From contig PYST01000116.1 of the NCBI GenBank assembly GCA_003049485.1, forward strand, positions 42,190 through 106,189: a stretch of 64,000 nucleotides of DNA. The letters are read 5' to 3'. The notes under the pieces were generated by a model. That model was not told the origin of the DNA, made no database searches, and saw only the letters and a list, made by a program, of their open reading frames with translations. This DNA is from Ophioceras dolichostomum (Eukaryota; Ascomycota; Sordariomycetes; Magnaporthales; Ophioceraceae). Shown here one piece after another: positions 23,401 through 35,531 of the stretch; position 1 is the first letter of the stretch, and the number at the start of each line of letters is the position of its first letter. The translations under genes were made by a program, and so were the position numbers.

Positions 23401-26400
23401 GCAAGACTTTCGAGGCGCTGCTTGGATCGGAGACGGTCGAGACCGTGCTTGAGCTGCTCAAGGAAGCGGGCGACGCCACCGAAGACAAGAAGGAACGGGT
23501 AAGTGACGCTTGTGGGCCGTTTCCGAGGGGAGATGGATAGACCAACCCCATGAAAGCAAAGCTAACATCGTCCCCATAGATCCGGACCGCTCTTGGCACC
23601 CTAGCGAATGTGCTTCTTGACAATAACAGGAAGAGCTCCGCCAGAAAGAAGAGCCTCGTCAGTCGGTTCCTCCAGCAGCACGCTCTCGGCTTGACGTCCA
23701 GCCTGGCCGAAGTGATCAGCGACAGCTCCCCCAGACACTACCCCGTACACGAACAACGGAGATCCATTCGGGCGATGGAGGAGATGATCAAGTTGTGCAA
23801 ATTCGATATCAGAATTGCTAGACCCCAGATCTCTGCCTTCCTAATATCCGCACTCTCCTTCGACGAACTTAGAGCAGACGCCTTCTCCTGCTGGTCGGTC
23901 ATGCTTACGCACCTCGAGTATGAAGACGTCGAAGCATTGCTTGAGACCACATTTTTCATTATCGGTCACTACTGGCAGATCTTCGAAGATACGACCAGGG
24001 CTACCTGTCATCATCTACTCGATCTCTTGCTCACCAAGAACAAGGCCATTCTGCAAACCAAGATTAACGCACTGCCCTCGTTCCGCAACATTCCCGATCT
24101 TGCCGAACCGGAGAGAAGGCTCAACGCCCTCAGACAGTCATTGGATGATCGGGCCACGGTCATCATCTTTGCCGGGCGCCTAGGGAATGAAAACCCCGGC
24201 GTCGTTCTCCAGGCGCTGACGGAGCTTTCTGCCTACCTACGAAGCAACCAGGCTTATCTCCAGACCTCGGCCGTCAGCGAACAGCCGGACACAGCGGTTG
24301 CCACGCTGCTGCGGGCGCTCTTGGATTGCTCATCCAAGTACAACGGCACCCAGCCGGAGATTGTAAGTCTCTGCGTCCAGTGCATGGGCCACGTCGGATG
24401 TCTCGACTCGAACCGGCTGGAGACGGAGCGAGAGCGTCGCGAGTTCATAGTGCTGAAGAACTTCGAGAGCTCCGACGAGACGACCGACTTCGTCATCTTC
24501 ACCCTGGAAGAGGTCCTCGTCAAGGCGTTCCTGTCGACCACCGACACCAACTTCCAGGGATTCCTCTCATACGCGATGCAAGAGCTGCTGGATAGGGCCG
24601 GCCTCAAGACCGCGTACGCCAACCAGGGCCGAGACGGAGAGGACATCCTCTTGAAGTGGACCAACCTGCCCGAGAGCGCCAGGGAGGTGCTCATACCCTT
24701 CATGACGTCGCGGTACAGGGCGAAGGAGATGACCCTGCCCGCCGCCGACTACCCCATTTTCCGGCCGAGCAAGCTGTACGGCAACTGGCTGAGGACTTTT
24801 GTCCTGGATCTTCTCCAGAAGGGCCAGAACGCGTACGCCTCGATCCTGTTCGAGCCGCTCTGTCGCGTGATCAGGGTCAAGGATCTGGTCGTCGCCGAGT
24901 TTCTCCTGCCGTACTTGGTGCTTCACATCGTCTTGGGGGACGAGAACGTCAAGGCCGATCGCGAGCGTGTCTTGAACGAGTTGCGCAGCATTTTGCTGGT
25001 CGAGCTACCCGACAACGCCTCCTATGCTGAGCGGGCAAACTTGAAACTATACTTCGAGGTAAGTCGGGTTATCTAAGTCAAGTTGCTCAGAGAGGCCCAG
25101 CAAAGCCAGTCAGTCTTGTCGGTATGCTATTTGAAATGATATCGTTCTAATATGCTGGATGACTGTGGCCAGGCTGTGTTTCGAGTTCTCGACTACGCGA
25201 CAAGATGGGTTCAGATGAAGAAGGCCCAGAACGCCAACCTGGCTCGTGGGGAGCGCCGCGACGACTGGGTCCGCCGCGTCGAGCGGATGATCAACGTGAT
25301 ACCTGCCGATCTGATCGCTCGGCGCGCTATAGACTGCAACCAGTACGCCAGGGCGCTTTTCCACCTGGAGCCGCATGCTACCAAGATCCGGAGCGACCCC
25401 AAGGCGGACCGGAAGGAGACGGACCGGATGCTCTCGGAGCTGCAGTACATCTACGCGCAAATCGACGAGCCCGACGGCCTCGAGGGCATCTCGGCCAGCC
25501 TGTCGGTGGTGGATCTCAACCAGCAGATCCTGAGCCACAGGAAGGCCGGGAGGTGGGCGCAGGCGCAGACTTGGTCCGAGATACGCCTGGCCGAGGACCC
25601 GAACAACGTCGACGTGCAACTCGAGCTCCTGACTTGTCTCAAGGAGTCGGGACAATACGGTAAGCAGTCCCAGCAAGACACAACTGGAATCTTTCACCTT
25701 TCATCTTTCCCCTTGCTCGGGGGTCGCGTCCCTAGGTTGCGATGACGAGAAACGCCTTGCCCGCGATTAGAGTCTATGTGCTTCGTCCAGACTGATAACT
25801 GACATGGAGTCTCCCTATCTCCCTCTGATCTAGACGTCCTCCTCAACTACGTGGAGGGAATCAACACGACGCCGACTACTATCAACCGCATCGCACCCTT
25901 CGCCGTAGAGGCGTCTTGGGCCACTGGCCGCTGGGACACGCTGCAGAAGTACCTGAACTCGTACAACGGTGGCCACATCGCCGAGGTTTTCAACCTTGGT
26001 ATCGGACATGCCTTGCTCTGCCTTAGGGAGGGACGCAGCGAGCAGTTCACGGGATTCCTGCAACTTCTTCGAGAGAAAGTGGGCGCGTCTATGTCTTACG
26101 CAGCTACCTCCTCTCTTCAGGCGTGTCACGATGCGATGCTGAAAGCTCACGTCCTGGCCGATCTTGAGCTGATAGCCGAGCGCCAGGGCTCCGACGAGAA
26201 CCCCAATCAGCAGGAGACACTGACCACGTTGAACCGGCGACTTGAAGTTATTGGTGCCTACGTCACCGACAAGCAGTACCTGCTGGGCATCAGGAGGGCG
26301 GCGATGGAGCTGATGAGGCCGAAGTTTGGAGACGGCGATATCTCATCGCTCTGGCTGTCGAGCGCACGTCTCGCGAGGAAAGCTGGGTCGATGAACCAGT

Positions 26401-28730
26401 CTTTCAACGCAGTGCTGCATGCACACAGGCTCGGAGACGGCGCTGCCACCATCGACAACGCACGACTGCTATGGAAGGAAGGGAACCACCGAAAGGCTAT
26501 CCAGGTGCTAGAGAGCGCCATTGCAAACAACTCTTTTATCGACCACAGTAACAGCCTCGGAAGCGGACTAGGCGGCCTAGGAAGCGTAGCTCCCACCTCG
26601 AGCAGGACTGTCGAGTCGCACAGGAAACTGGTCACTGCCCGAGCCCATCTACTCCTGGCCAAATGGCTTGACCTGGCGGGACAGACGCACGCCAGCGCGC
26701 TACGGCAACAATTCCAGCTGGCCGCCAAGACGCATTCTCAGTGGGAGAAGGGCCACTACTACCTGGGGCGGCACTACAAGAAGGTTCTCGAGTCTGAGAA
26801 GGAGCTCAAACCCGAAGACCAAAGCGACGAGTTCCTGAGCGGCGAGACGGCCAAGCTGGTGGTCGAGAACTACATCCGGTCGCTCGGATTCGGCACCAAG
26901 TACCTCTACCAGACGCTGCCGCGCATCCTGACGCTGTGGCTGGAGCTTGGGGCCGCTGCTGTCAACAAGGACAAATCGCCCGAGGAGAAGCTGTCGCCGT
27001 CGAAGGAGCTTCTTCAGCGCCGCAAAGCCCAGCTCGAGGAGCTACAAAAGACCCTTCTCAAACACGTGCAACGCCTGCCGGCCTACATCTTCTACACGGC
27101 GCTGCCGCAGATGGTCGCCCGCATCACCCACCCGAACCCGGTCGTGTTCCAGCTGTTGAAGGAGATCATCATCAAGGTCGTGGAGGCGCACCCGCGGCAG
27201 TCTCTGTGGAGCATGTTCGGCATCATGACCTTCAAGAACTCGGGGAGCAAAAGTTCGACGGGTGGTGGTGGTGTGGCAGATTCACGGCAGACCAGGGGCG
27301 TCCAGATCCTCCAGGCACTGAACACCAAGTCATCCAAGAAGTCAACCAACAATGGGGGCGGCGGCGGCTCGTCGTCATTGGACCTTAGACAGCTGATGCG
27401 CGCAGGCGAGAAGCTGGCCGAGCAGCTGCTGCTGGCATGCAACAACGGCGACTTCCAGAGCAACCGCTCCACCATGGCCAGCCTGACGCGCGACCTCCAC
27501 TTCAACCCGAAGTGCACGCCCTGCCCGCTCGTCGTGCCCATCGAGTCGTGCCTCGCCGCTACCTTGCCGGCCCTGACGGACAGCGTCAGGAAACACAAGG
27601 CGTTCAGCCAGGACGTGATCACCATCAGGGGGTTCCTGGACGAGGTGCTCGTGCTGAGCTCGCTGGCCAAGCCGCGCAAGCTGACGGCCAAGGGGTCGGA
27701 CGGCAGGACGTACGGGCTGATGGTCAAGCCCAAGGACGACCTGAGGACGGATCAGCGCCTGATGGAGTTCAACGGCATGATCAACCGCTCGCTGAAGCGG
27801 GACGCCGAGAGCAGCAGGCGCCAGCTGTACATCCGGACCTACGCCGTCACGCCGCTGAACGAGGAGTGCGGCATCATCGAGTGGGTCGAGGGCCTCAAGA
27901 CGCTGCGCGACATCCTGTTGAACATCTACAAGTCGCGCGGCATCGCGCCAAACTACGGCCAGATCCAGCAGCTGATGCGCGACTCGGTCTCTGCGCCGCA
28001 TAACGCGCACCTGTTCACCGAGACGGTGCTGGGCATCTTCCCAGCCGTGCTCCCCGTGTGGTTCACGAGCCAGTTCCCGAACCCGTCGGCGTGGTTCGTG
28101 GCGAGGCTGAAGTACACGAGGTCCTGCGCCGTCATGTCGATGGTCGGCACGATACTGGGGCTGGGGGACAGACACGGCGAGAACGTGCTGCTGGAGGAGG
28201 GGAACGGCGGGGTGTTCCACGTAGACTTCAACTGCCTCTTCGATAAGGGGCTGACGTTCGCCACGCCGGAGAGGGTGCCGTTCCGGCTGACGCACAACAT
28301 GCGCGCCGCGATGGGCATACACGGCCACGAGGGCGCGTTCAGGAGGTGCTCGGAGCTGACGCTGAAGATTTTGAGGCAGCAGGAGGAGACGCTGATGACT
28401 ATACTGGAGGCGTTCATTTACGATCCTACGCTTGATCTGCAGAGGGAGAAGAAGAGGGGTGCTGGTGGTGGTGCTGGTGGTGCCGGGGCTGGTGCTGGTG
28501 CTGTTGCTGGGGGCACGACGACGACTGGGAATGGACGCGGTGGTGGCGGCGGCGGCGTGAGGCTGAACCCTCATGCTGTTGTTGAGAGCATCAGACGGAA
28601 GGTCAGGGGGCTGTTGCCTGACGAGAGCATACCGTTGGGCGTGGAGGGGCAGGTGGAGGAGTTGATCAAGCAGGCGATCGACCCGAGGAATTTGGCGAGT
28701 ATGTATATTGGCTGGTGTCCGTTTTTGTGA
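20447..28730 (+). CDS. uvsB: ATR/Mec1/Rad3-family checkpoint kinase (UvsB / MUS-9 type)
   Basis: Eight exons: 20447-21739, 21826-22517, 22603-22761, 22840-22942, 23022-23498, 23580-25058, 25173-25659 and 25834-28730, about 2528 residues. All junctions keep frame, and introns are 78 to 174 bp. The N-terminal two-thirds look like helical repeats (HEAT/FAT). The PI3K-like kinase domain shows the ATP-site Lys in LMVKPKDDLR (about 2195), the catalytic loop LGLGDRHGENVL (Asp about 2342), the metal motif VDFNCLFDKG (about 2361), and a C-terminal FATC ending IGWCPFL (about 2496-2528). VDFNCLF is characteristic of ATR rather than ATM, TOR or DNA-PK. The protein senses RPA-coated single-stranded DNA through its Ddc2/ATRIP-type partner and starts the replication checkpoint. 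A Gly/Ala-rich stretch lies between kinase and FATC. ATG 20447 is the first in frame. Confidence 0.95.
28467..28560 (+). repeat. Gly/Ala/Thr low-complexity coding repeat in the ATR-type kinase
   Basis: GGTGCTGGTGGT-type codon repeats encode a Gly/Ala/Thr stretch with no gap in frame, placed between the kinase domain and FATC. It is probably a flexible linker and may vary in length. Confidence 0.85.
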
Positions 28731-31341
28731 GGTACTACGGAGGACTTACCTACCAGAGACTTATCTTACAAAGGTGTAGTTGGTATCTACGGTATAGAAA
28801 CTACAGCGGCTCGGGCAGAGCAGGGAGAGGATAGAGAATGGGATCTCGTGTTTCTATTTGCATAGAGGAGAGCGGACCATTGCCACATGCTGTGATGTTC
28901 GTTAATGATGTCCATCTAAGGACATTGAGGGCGGGCGAAACCCCTGTCAAAAGCAACAACCAGCCTGGAACTTGCTAGAGTGGATATAGGAGACCAACAT
29001 CTCAGAGAGTACCGAGGTATGTAACGATTATCGAAAGACAAACCGATCCTGGCATGATGAACGAGATCCTTTTGGTACTACGGGCAACTACCGACCTACA
29101 TCGCAAGTGGTAGTCGACAAGAAGGCAGGCAGGCAGGCAGGGGGAGCCAAATACACATTCACGGAACGATCAATGCTGGACTTCTACGTGCCTTACGTAC
29201 TCCCTTCCATCCAGTTCGCCGTCTGACATGCCCCAAGACGACCGTTGGCGCACTCGTGGGCTAGGCTGGTTGCACTGGCCTGGCCTGGTCTGGTCTGGTC
29301 TGGTGGAGGCGGCGGCGAGCGGGCCGCATAATTCGTCTTGGTACGGCTGTGGTGTGGTGTGGTGCGTTCAGCTGCACTAGATTGTCTGCCTGCCTGCCTG
29401 AGCATCAATCATATCACGCATGTTCTCTCTCTTATGTCTCTCCTCCTCTCTGACCTGAGTACTGACTCCACTCACACTGCTCGGTCGGGTCGGTCGCCTC
29501 GAGTTCGGCCTCCTGCATTTTGGCGCCTACTACTCCTCCTGCTGATGCTTCTGCTGCTACATGCGGTGTGACTGGCTGGTTGACTGCACGGGTTCACTTG
29601 GGGGAGCAAAAGCAGGCAGGCTGAGGCGGGGCGTTGCCTCAGGAAGAGGGGGAGGCAGCCTTTCTACGTGACTGACCGAAAAACAATTTCCGGGTTTCCA
29701 GTAGTTTCTGCCGTCCGGTATTTGGACCGGCAGACAAAAAGAGCATCTCACTCTTTTTAGATGGAAGACATTCCAACATCTCGAACCTTCTTCTCGAAAA
29801 AGGAAAGAAGATCGATCTTGTGGAACCGGCAGTTGGGCAGAAAGTCGAACGCTACCTAGGTACATAATAGACCCTGGCGCATTTGTTCCTTGAAATCCGG
29901 CACAGTGAGCCACACCTCACCACCAAGTGCCAGCTAAAACACCACTGGAAGCAGCCCCCCTGCACCTGGTCTTCGCGCTTTGCGACTCCGCCTCCAAAAA
30001 CAGGTTGAAGGAGGGAAGCAGGTACCCAACGGTGGTGGTGGCAGCTTGCTTGTCCCTACCTGGCAGCCCAGCCCAGCCCAGCCCAGTTTCCCAGCCCGAC
30101 AGCGGACCACCTGCTTGGCTCCTCTCGGATGACGTTGGTCGCATTCTGATCACGTCTCCATCCTCCTTCCAAGCAATCCTTCCCGTCATTGCCAACCCAT
30201 CAAGTCCACCAGCCATAAAAAAAGACCTTTTCGGAAAATACAAAAAACACATTTGTGCCCCTCTTTTTGGATCCTACCTGCTCTCTTCTCTGCCGCCGCC
30301 GCCGCCGCCGCCGCTTTTGTTTTTCCTTACTTCTTGCGTTTCTCCAGCGTTGCGCTCGCTGTTGTGAAGAAGAAGTCCGTGAACTCCTCGAACACACACC
30401 AACAGCCAAGCAACAAGCCCATCAACGAGACCCTGAAACCACTCCTCCTGCCGCCACCGGATCCCTACCCCCGGTTGCCGCTGCCCGGGAACTACATAGC
30501 AACTAACAACGGTTTTTGTTACGTGCAGTGTGCAGTTGTTAACTGCTGCGTGCACCACCGACCGACAACCAACCAAGCCAGGGCCAGACCGACCAGACAG
30601 GCCTCGACCCCACCCTCGAACGAACTCGGCGGCAACAGTTTTCTGCAGGCGTGGTTAGGGCCTGGGGCTTGTTGGGGGCTGAACCTCTTTAATCGGGAGG
30701 GAGACCTCACGCCGGCCATTCAGCTTGCCTTTACCCACCAACCTCATTTTTCTCTCTCTTTTTTGTTTCCCTGGGCATCTTTTATCTCAGGAGTCATCTT
30801 TGGTGTTTTGTTGGACACTCCGGTGCTCTTCTTCTCGAACTCTTTTTTTATTTCCAAGAAGACGTTCACGAGTAGACTAAAGAAGCGCTGTCAGCCGACA
30901 GGGGTCAAGGGGAAAGTTCGCACCGCTCATAATTTGGACGAGAGCCTCGTTATCGATTACCAGGCACACCCCGCGAACGAAACGACCCCGCCGTCACATC
31001 CGAGGAAGGCGGCTCGCAGACAAGGACGGGACGGGAAGAAAACAAGGACAAGAACACCACCTCTCGAGGTACGAAAAAGCCGTCTCCTTGTGGTGGTGAA
31101 AAAAAGGCGCACGAAGAAAAGGGGCGGGTCATACATACAATACGACAGACGAGAAGAAGCGAAGTGGTGGCTGAACAACATTGAAGCACACCGAAGCACA
31201 CGATCATCCGAATCACATCCAGCGACGTTTTCCGAAACAGGCCGGAACCAGTCAGGCTAAGAGACTCTCAAGACAACAGAACCCTGTTCCTGAACAACCG
31301 CGGCTACCACCACCGCTGCTGCCGCAACCCTCTCAGCAGCC
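28731..31341. other. Intergenic 2.6 kb with simple repeats; leader of the 31342 gene
   Basis: No supported gene. GGCA repeats lie at 29122-29142, CTGGT repeats near 29278-29303, CCCAG repeats near 30065-30086 and a GCC run at about 30293-30312. A TACCTAGGTA palindrome is at 29853-29864. A 335-codon frame (30253-31260) covers C/T-rich leader sequence and is probably chance. The last kilobase likely holds the promoter and a long 5' leader of the downstream gene. Confidence 0.5.
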
Positions 31342-33386
31342 ATGGCGGGCCGACCCCGAGACGTGGTCTACGAAGACCGCGAGACCGTCTACACGACGGG
31401 CTCCGGCGCCCCTCCCGCCGGCATCCGCCGCATCCGCCGCGACTCCGACGTGGAGACGTACGAGCGCTACGAAGAAGACCGGGGCGGGTTCCGCCGCAGC
31501 GAGGTGCGGGTTCGCTCCCGCTCGCGCGACCGCTCCGAGGCCGGGTCCCGGCTGCCGCACTTCATGCGCGAGGAGCGCGTGCGCGACGAGCGCGGCGGCA
31601 CCATGGTGCTGCGCCAGGTCGAGCAGCGGAGGGGCCGCTCGCCCTCGCCCGTCGTGCGGTTCCGCGAGGAGCGCATCGTGCGCGCCCGCAGCGAGTCGCC
31701 CCCTCCCCTCGCACCTCTCCCCCCGCCGCCCGTGAGGGACAGGGTGGAGGTGCGCGAGCGGATCGTGGAGCGGCGGGACCCGCCCCCGAGAGGCAGGTCA
31801 GGCTCGCCGCACCCGAACAGGTTCGTGTCGAGGGAGAGGGTCGTCGAGACGAGGGAGAGGGGGAGGTCGCCGTCGCCCGCGCCCAGGAGGGAGAGGATCC
31901 GCATCGTGGAGACCGAGAGGAAGAGGGTGCCGACCCCCAGCCCGAGCCCGCCGCCGCCGCCGCAGGTGATTAGGGGCCCGACCATTGAGAGGGAGGTTAT
32001 TACGCATTATAAGGACTATCATCATGGTATGTATTGGACTATACTCTTCCCCCGTAGTATTCCGGGTCACTGTCACCCTAAGCAGCCGCCCAGCCGCCCA
32101 GCCACCTGCCTAGTCGGCAATAACCCGTGCCTCGTATGACTGGTAGACGGAATCCTTAGCTAACATTGCCTTCCTTTCTTTCTCCTGGCAGGAATGACAA
32201 AAGTCCAACCCGCCCCCCCGCGCCGTCCCGCCGTTCGCGACGTCGAAGAGACCGAAATCGACATCACCCGCACGCGCGACCGCACCGAGGTGGACGTGCG
32301 CCGCCGCCGCTCCCGGTCCCGTGAACGCGCCTCCGCAGGCACTCTGGTGATCGCGTCCCCTCCGTCCCCGAAGCCGCCTGTGCAGCGCGTGTACTACACC
32401 GACGACGTGATCGTCGAGGACAAGCACCGTCTGCGCGTCGACATCGACGACCGCCACCACCACCGCTCCACGAGCGTCAGCGCCGAGCACTCGCACGGCG
32501 GGCCCCTCGTGAGGCGCCGTGCCGTGTCCGTGGCCCCGCCTCCCCCTCCGCCCATGGACGACGAGGCGAGGGAGATCACGACGCGCATCGATGCTAGGGG
32601 ACGCATGGGCGAGGCGAGGGGCGGCGTCACGAGGGACTGGACGATCGTCGACGTCCCGCCCGGCACGGAGCGCGTGCGGATGGACGGCGCGGGCGGCGCG
32701 GGCGTGGATGTGGACTTCACGAAGTACTCGGGCGTGCGGCGCTCCAAGTTCGTGCCTGATCGGGATGCTGGAAAGGGAGCGTTGGTTATCGCGGGTGGTT
32801 CTTCGTCCACGGCTACGTCCACGACGACTACCACGGTCAGTGATTACGTCGATGTGCGCGGCCGGACGCGGTCGAGGTCTCGGGAGAGGATCAACGTGCA
32901 GGTGAAGGACAAGTGCGGGCACGAGGTCGAGGTGGAGAAGACTACCGTCAAGAAGAAGTCGAAGAAGTCGAAGAAGGTAGACGACACATGGACGGAGATC
33001 ACGAAGGATCTGATACTGAGGGAGGCGATCGAGGAGCTGGGATATGAGTATGAGGAGACGGAGTGGTATTATTACATTATGCAGTATCTGCGTTACGTGA
33101 GTTCTACCTACTCTCCCCTCCCGGTGTATTTGTGGGCGTCGAGTTTCACCTGGTTTCTGGTTAAACTAACGATTTTTTTTCTCTCTCTACTCTCTCTTTA
33201 CAGGAGGAGGTACTGGAACTCGTCGAGATCTCGGACGACATCCGGCGGGAGCGCAAGAGGCAGGCTCGCGAGATCGAGTGGGAGCGCCGCGCGAGGAGGC
33301 ACCATCGCCACTACGACGACGACGAGATCATCGTCGATCACGAGCTCGTTATCGAACGCCCGCCTGTGAGGGGCTACCTCCGCTGA
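31342..33386 (+). CDS. Arg/Ser-rich protein with conserved fungal C-terminal domain (DUF8035-like)
   Basis: Exons 31342-32026, 32192-33096 and 33204-33386 give about 590 residues. Introns: 165 bp (GTATGT/GGCAG) and 107 bp (GTGAGT/TACAG). The first 490 residues are disordered, rich in Arg-Ser, Arg-Glu and Pro runs resembling RS domains (RSRSRDRS, RSPSPA, RSRSRERIN) with a long Asp/Arg/Val pattern between. The C-terminus, about 494-590, looks folded: TWTEITKDLILREAIEELG, then YEYEETEWYYYIMQYLRY across the last splice, EEVLELVEISDDIRRERK and an end rich in charged and aromatic residues. I believe this matches a fungal domain of unknown function (DUF8035), named from memory. RS-like sequence hints at RNA or nuclear roles, but that is inference. 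Confidence 0.85.
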
Positions 33387-34513
33387 GTACCTAGTAGTCA
33401 GTCTTTGTTGTCAGTCTTTGTTGTTTCTTGACCGAACCTGGCTGGCTGGCCTTCTTGACTTTTTTCGCTTTACCCCCCTCACTACTGATTTTTTCCTCGA
33501 TTATTCTCTCATCTCTTCTCACATCATTGAACTTCATTGTTTTAGCCCGCAGCATGGCATTGCATGGTAACACGCACGCAACGATCTACTATCTCATCAT
33601 CAAGCGACCAGAAGCTTTGTTTTTGCCTTTGTTTTTCCTTCACGAATGTTATGACGACGATAAACCAAAAGAATGCAGACTGTCATATTTCTTTTCTCTC
33701 TCTATTTCTTCAGATATTTGAACGATCGATGGATGTAAGGGGTGTATTGATGGCGATATGACTTGTTTTCTTTCATGTTACGTTTGGGCTTGGAGTTAAT
33801 TGTTGTTCTTTTCCTGGCTTCTCTTGCTGTTCTTCTTCTTCACTTCCCGACATTCCAAGCGATGGTCTGGCAACGACGACAGTCTCGTCTCTCTCTATCT
33901 CTCTGCGTGTCTATCAAGAGGATACGGGTCTCGAGCCGTGATCTTTTGCATGGGGTGTTTAGTGAGATGATTAGAAATAAAGACATCTACATCTTCTTCT
34001 AGAACCCTTCAGTATCATCATGAGCAAGTCTCGTATTGTGAGCACAGGAGCAAGCTCATCAGGTCGTAATATTGGTGCCATTGTGAGGGTAGCAGGTTTG
34101 TCCCGGACTTCAAAGCCTGAGGGTGGCCGCCACTGGAGGCTCTGCTGGAGTATCAGCTCTTCATGGAGCCAGCGATGATAAACCCCCTTTTAGTCCAGCG
34201 CCCGACCAACCCATCTCCAAAAATTTGCAGGCTGCCAACCCGATGAAAGATGCTCGGGCGGTCACGAAGACATTCCTACGTAAATAATCAGGCTTGAGGC
34301 TCTTCGTTGCGACGTGTAAGAGGCAGCATTGAGACCCCCAGCGCCACACCAGGCACCAAAGGCCGGATTGTGTTAGTGCCTCATTGACGCAATCTTGCAG
34401 CCAGGCCCCCAACGAGCCCCGTGTGCGTTTCACTGAAACCACATGATATACAGGAGTTAGGAAAATTTTCCTGGCTTCCAAACCGCCGATTCACAACTCG
34501 ACACAACATCACG
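33387..34513. other. Intergenic, 3' flank and left copy of a direct repeat
   Basis: T-rich 3' flank of the preceding gene to about 34000, including an AATAAA-like element near 33976. The left copy of an imperfect repeat (34361-34446) begins 70 to 150 bases before the damaged kinase gene. No gene supported. Confidence 0.5.
34361..34446 (+). repeat. Imperfect direct repeat, left copy
   Basis: It shares GACGCAATCTTGCAGCCAG (19 of 19) and flanking blocks such as TGCCTCA-TGACGC and ACTGA-ACCACATGAT with 36405-36482. Most differences are C/T or G/A transitions, plus about 12 bases missing from the right copy. The two copies bracket the APH-fold kinase gene. Confidence 0.75.
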
Positions 34514-35531
34514 ATGGCATCATTCGTTGAATTGCCAGTTTCGGCCGGCGTCGTTGGGGATCTGATGGACCCCGTCGAGATATACGAATCAAACGACGTA
34601 CGCTACGAGTTCACCGCCAACACATTCAAGAAATCGTCGAAACTTCCCATGCCAATGACCAGGCTCGACGGCACTCCCTTTGTCTGGTTTAGACCGTGGT
34701 AAGCATCCCGATATCTATCGATCCGGTTATCGGGCTGTTCGGCTGGCTGGTCAACAACGGCCCAGGAATCTCGAGCGCATCACCAATGAAGCGCGCGCGC
34801 TGGAGCTGGTGACGGCGAAGACGACGATCCCGGTGCCGCTCCTACTCGATCACGGGACCAACCCCGACGGCACGCGCTACCTGACAACGGAGCGTGTCGC
34901 TGGCATTTCAGTAAGCGACCTCCGCAAATCAGGCGGTTGCACATATCACCCACCACCAAAGTCCTGCAGCGACTGCCTGCGCACGGCCGAAGCGAACGCT
35001 CTCGCTTTCATCAAAGACACAGTCTTGCCGCAGCTCGCGAAGCTCCGGGCCCAGGAACGAGGCATCGACGGCTTCTTCATGCCGCCGAGCTGGCTGGAAG
35101 AAACGAATCCGCCGTGGAAATGTAAAGGGCGGCGGCCGTGGCGCACGCATAAGCTCGCGCAGGCCGACTCCGACTCCGACTCCGACTCCGGCTCCTACTC
35201 CTACTACGTGTTCCAACACGGGGGTTTGTCGGCAGGGAACATCATGCTCGATCCCCGCACCCTCTAGGTCACCGCTTTGATCGACTGGGAGCACGCAGGC
35301 TTCTTCCCGCCCGGGATGGAGTGGTGGAGGGGGACACTGGACCGCGACGTGTATATCCGCCGGGGCGACGGCGTGGCGGACGCCATCGCGGAGTTTCTCG
35401 AAGAGGAGTATCACGAATGTCGCGACGAGTGGGCGGACCAGGAGCAGCTGGCTAAGCTGATTGAGGAGGGCGAACTCCCGCCACGGACGGACCGTAAAAA
35501 GGCGATCCTGATGCACACTGACGCAGGGTGA
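34514..35531 (+). pseudogene. Damaged APH/phosphotransferase-fold kinase gene, in-frame TAG
   Basis: Exons 34514-34698 and 34766-35267 (67-bp intron, donor GTAAGC, acceptor CCCAG) encode 228 residues before a TAG at 35265-35267. The same frame then continues to a second stop at 35529-35531. Before the stop come the N-lobe-like ITNEARALELV, IPVPLLL, TTERVAG and the catalytic-loop region HGGLSAGNIMLDP. Just after the TAG comes VTALIDWEHAGFFPP, the metal-binding IDWE block that must be joined to it in this family. The loop normally reads HGDL; here the Asp codon is GGT (35223-35225), so the catalytic Asp is Gly. A Ser/Asp repeat from GACTCC copies precedes the loop. Two independent defects argue for a dead gene or a pseudokinase. 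Such fungal APH-like proteins have mostly unknown substrates. Confidence 0.8.
35163..35194 (+). repeat. GACTCC tandem coding repeat (Asp-Ser)
   Basis: Consecutive GACTCC units encode an alternating Ser/Asp stretch inside the APH-fold pseudogene, running on into Gly/Ser/Tyr. It sits directly before the catalytic-loop region and is unusual for that position. Confidence 0.8.

Noticed and set aside
27375..28574. 399-codon minus-strand frame opposite the ATR kinase domain
   Set aside because: The plus strand shows all the kinase motifs here; the antisense frame is rich in Arg/His/Leu with no motif.
30253..31260. 335-codon open frame just before the 31342 gene
   Set aside because: It covers simple repeats and C/T-rich leader sequence and lacks motifs; probably the 5' flank of the Arg/Ser-rich protein.
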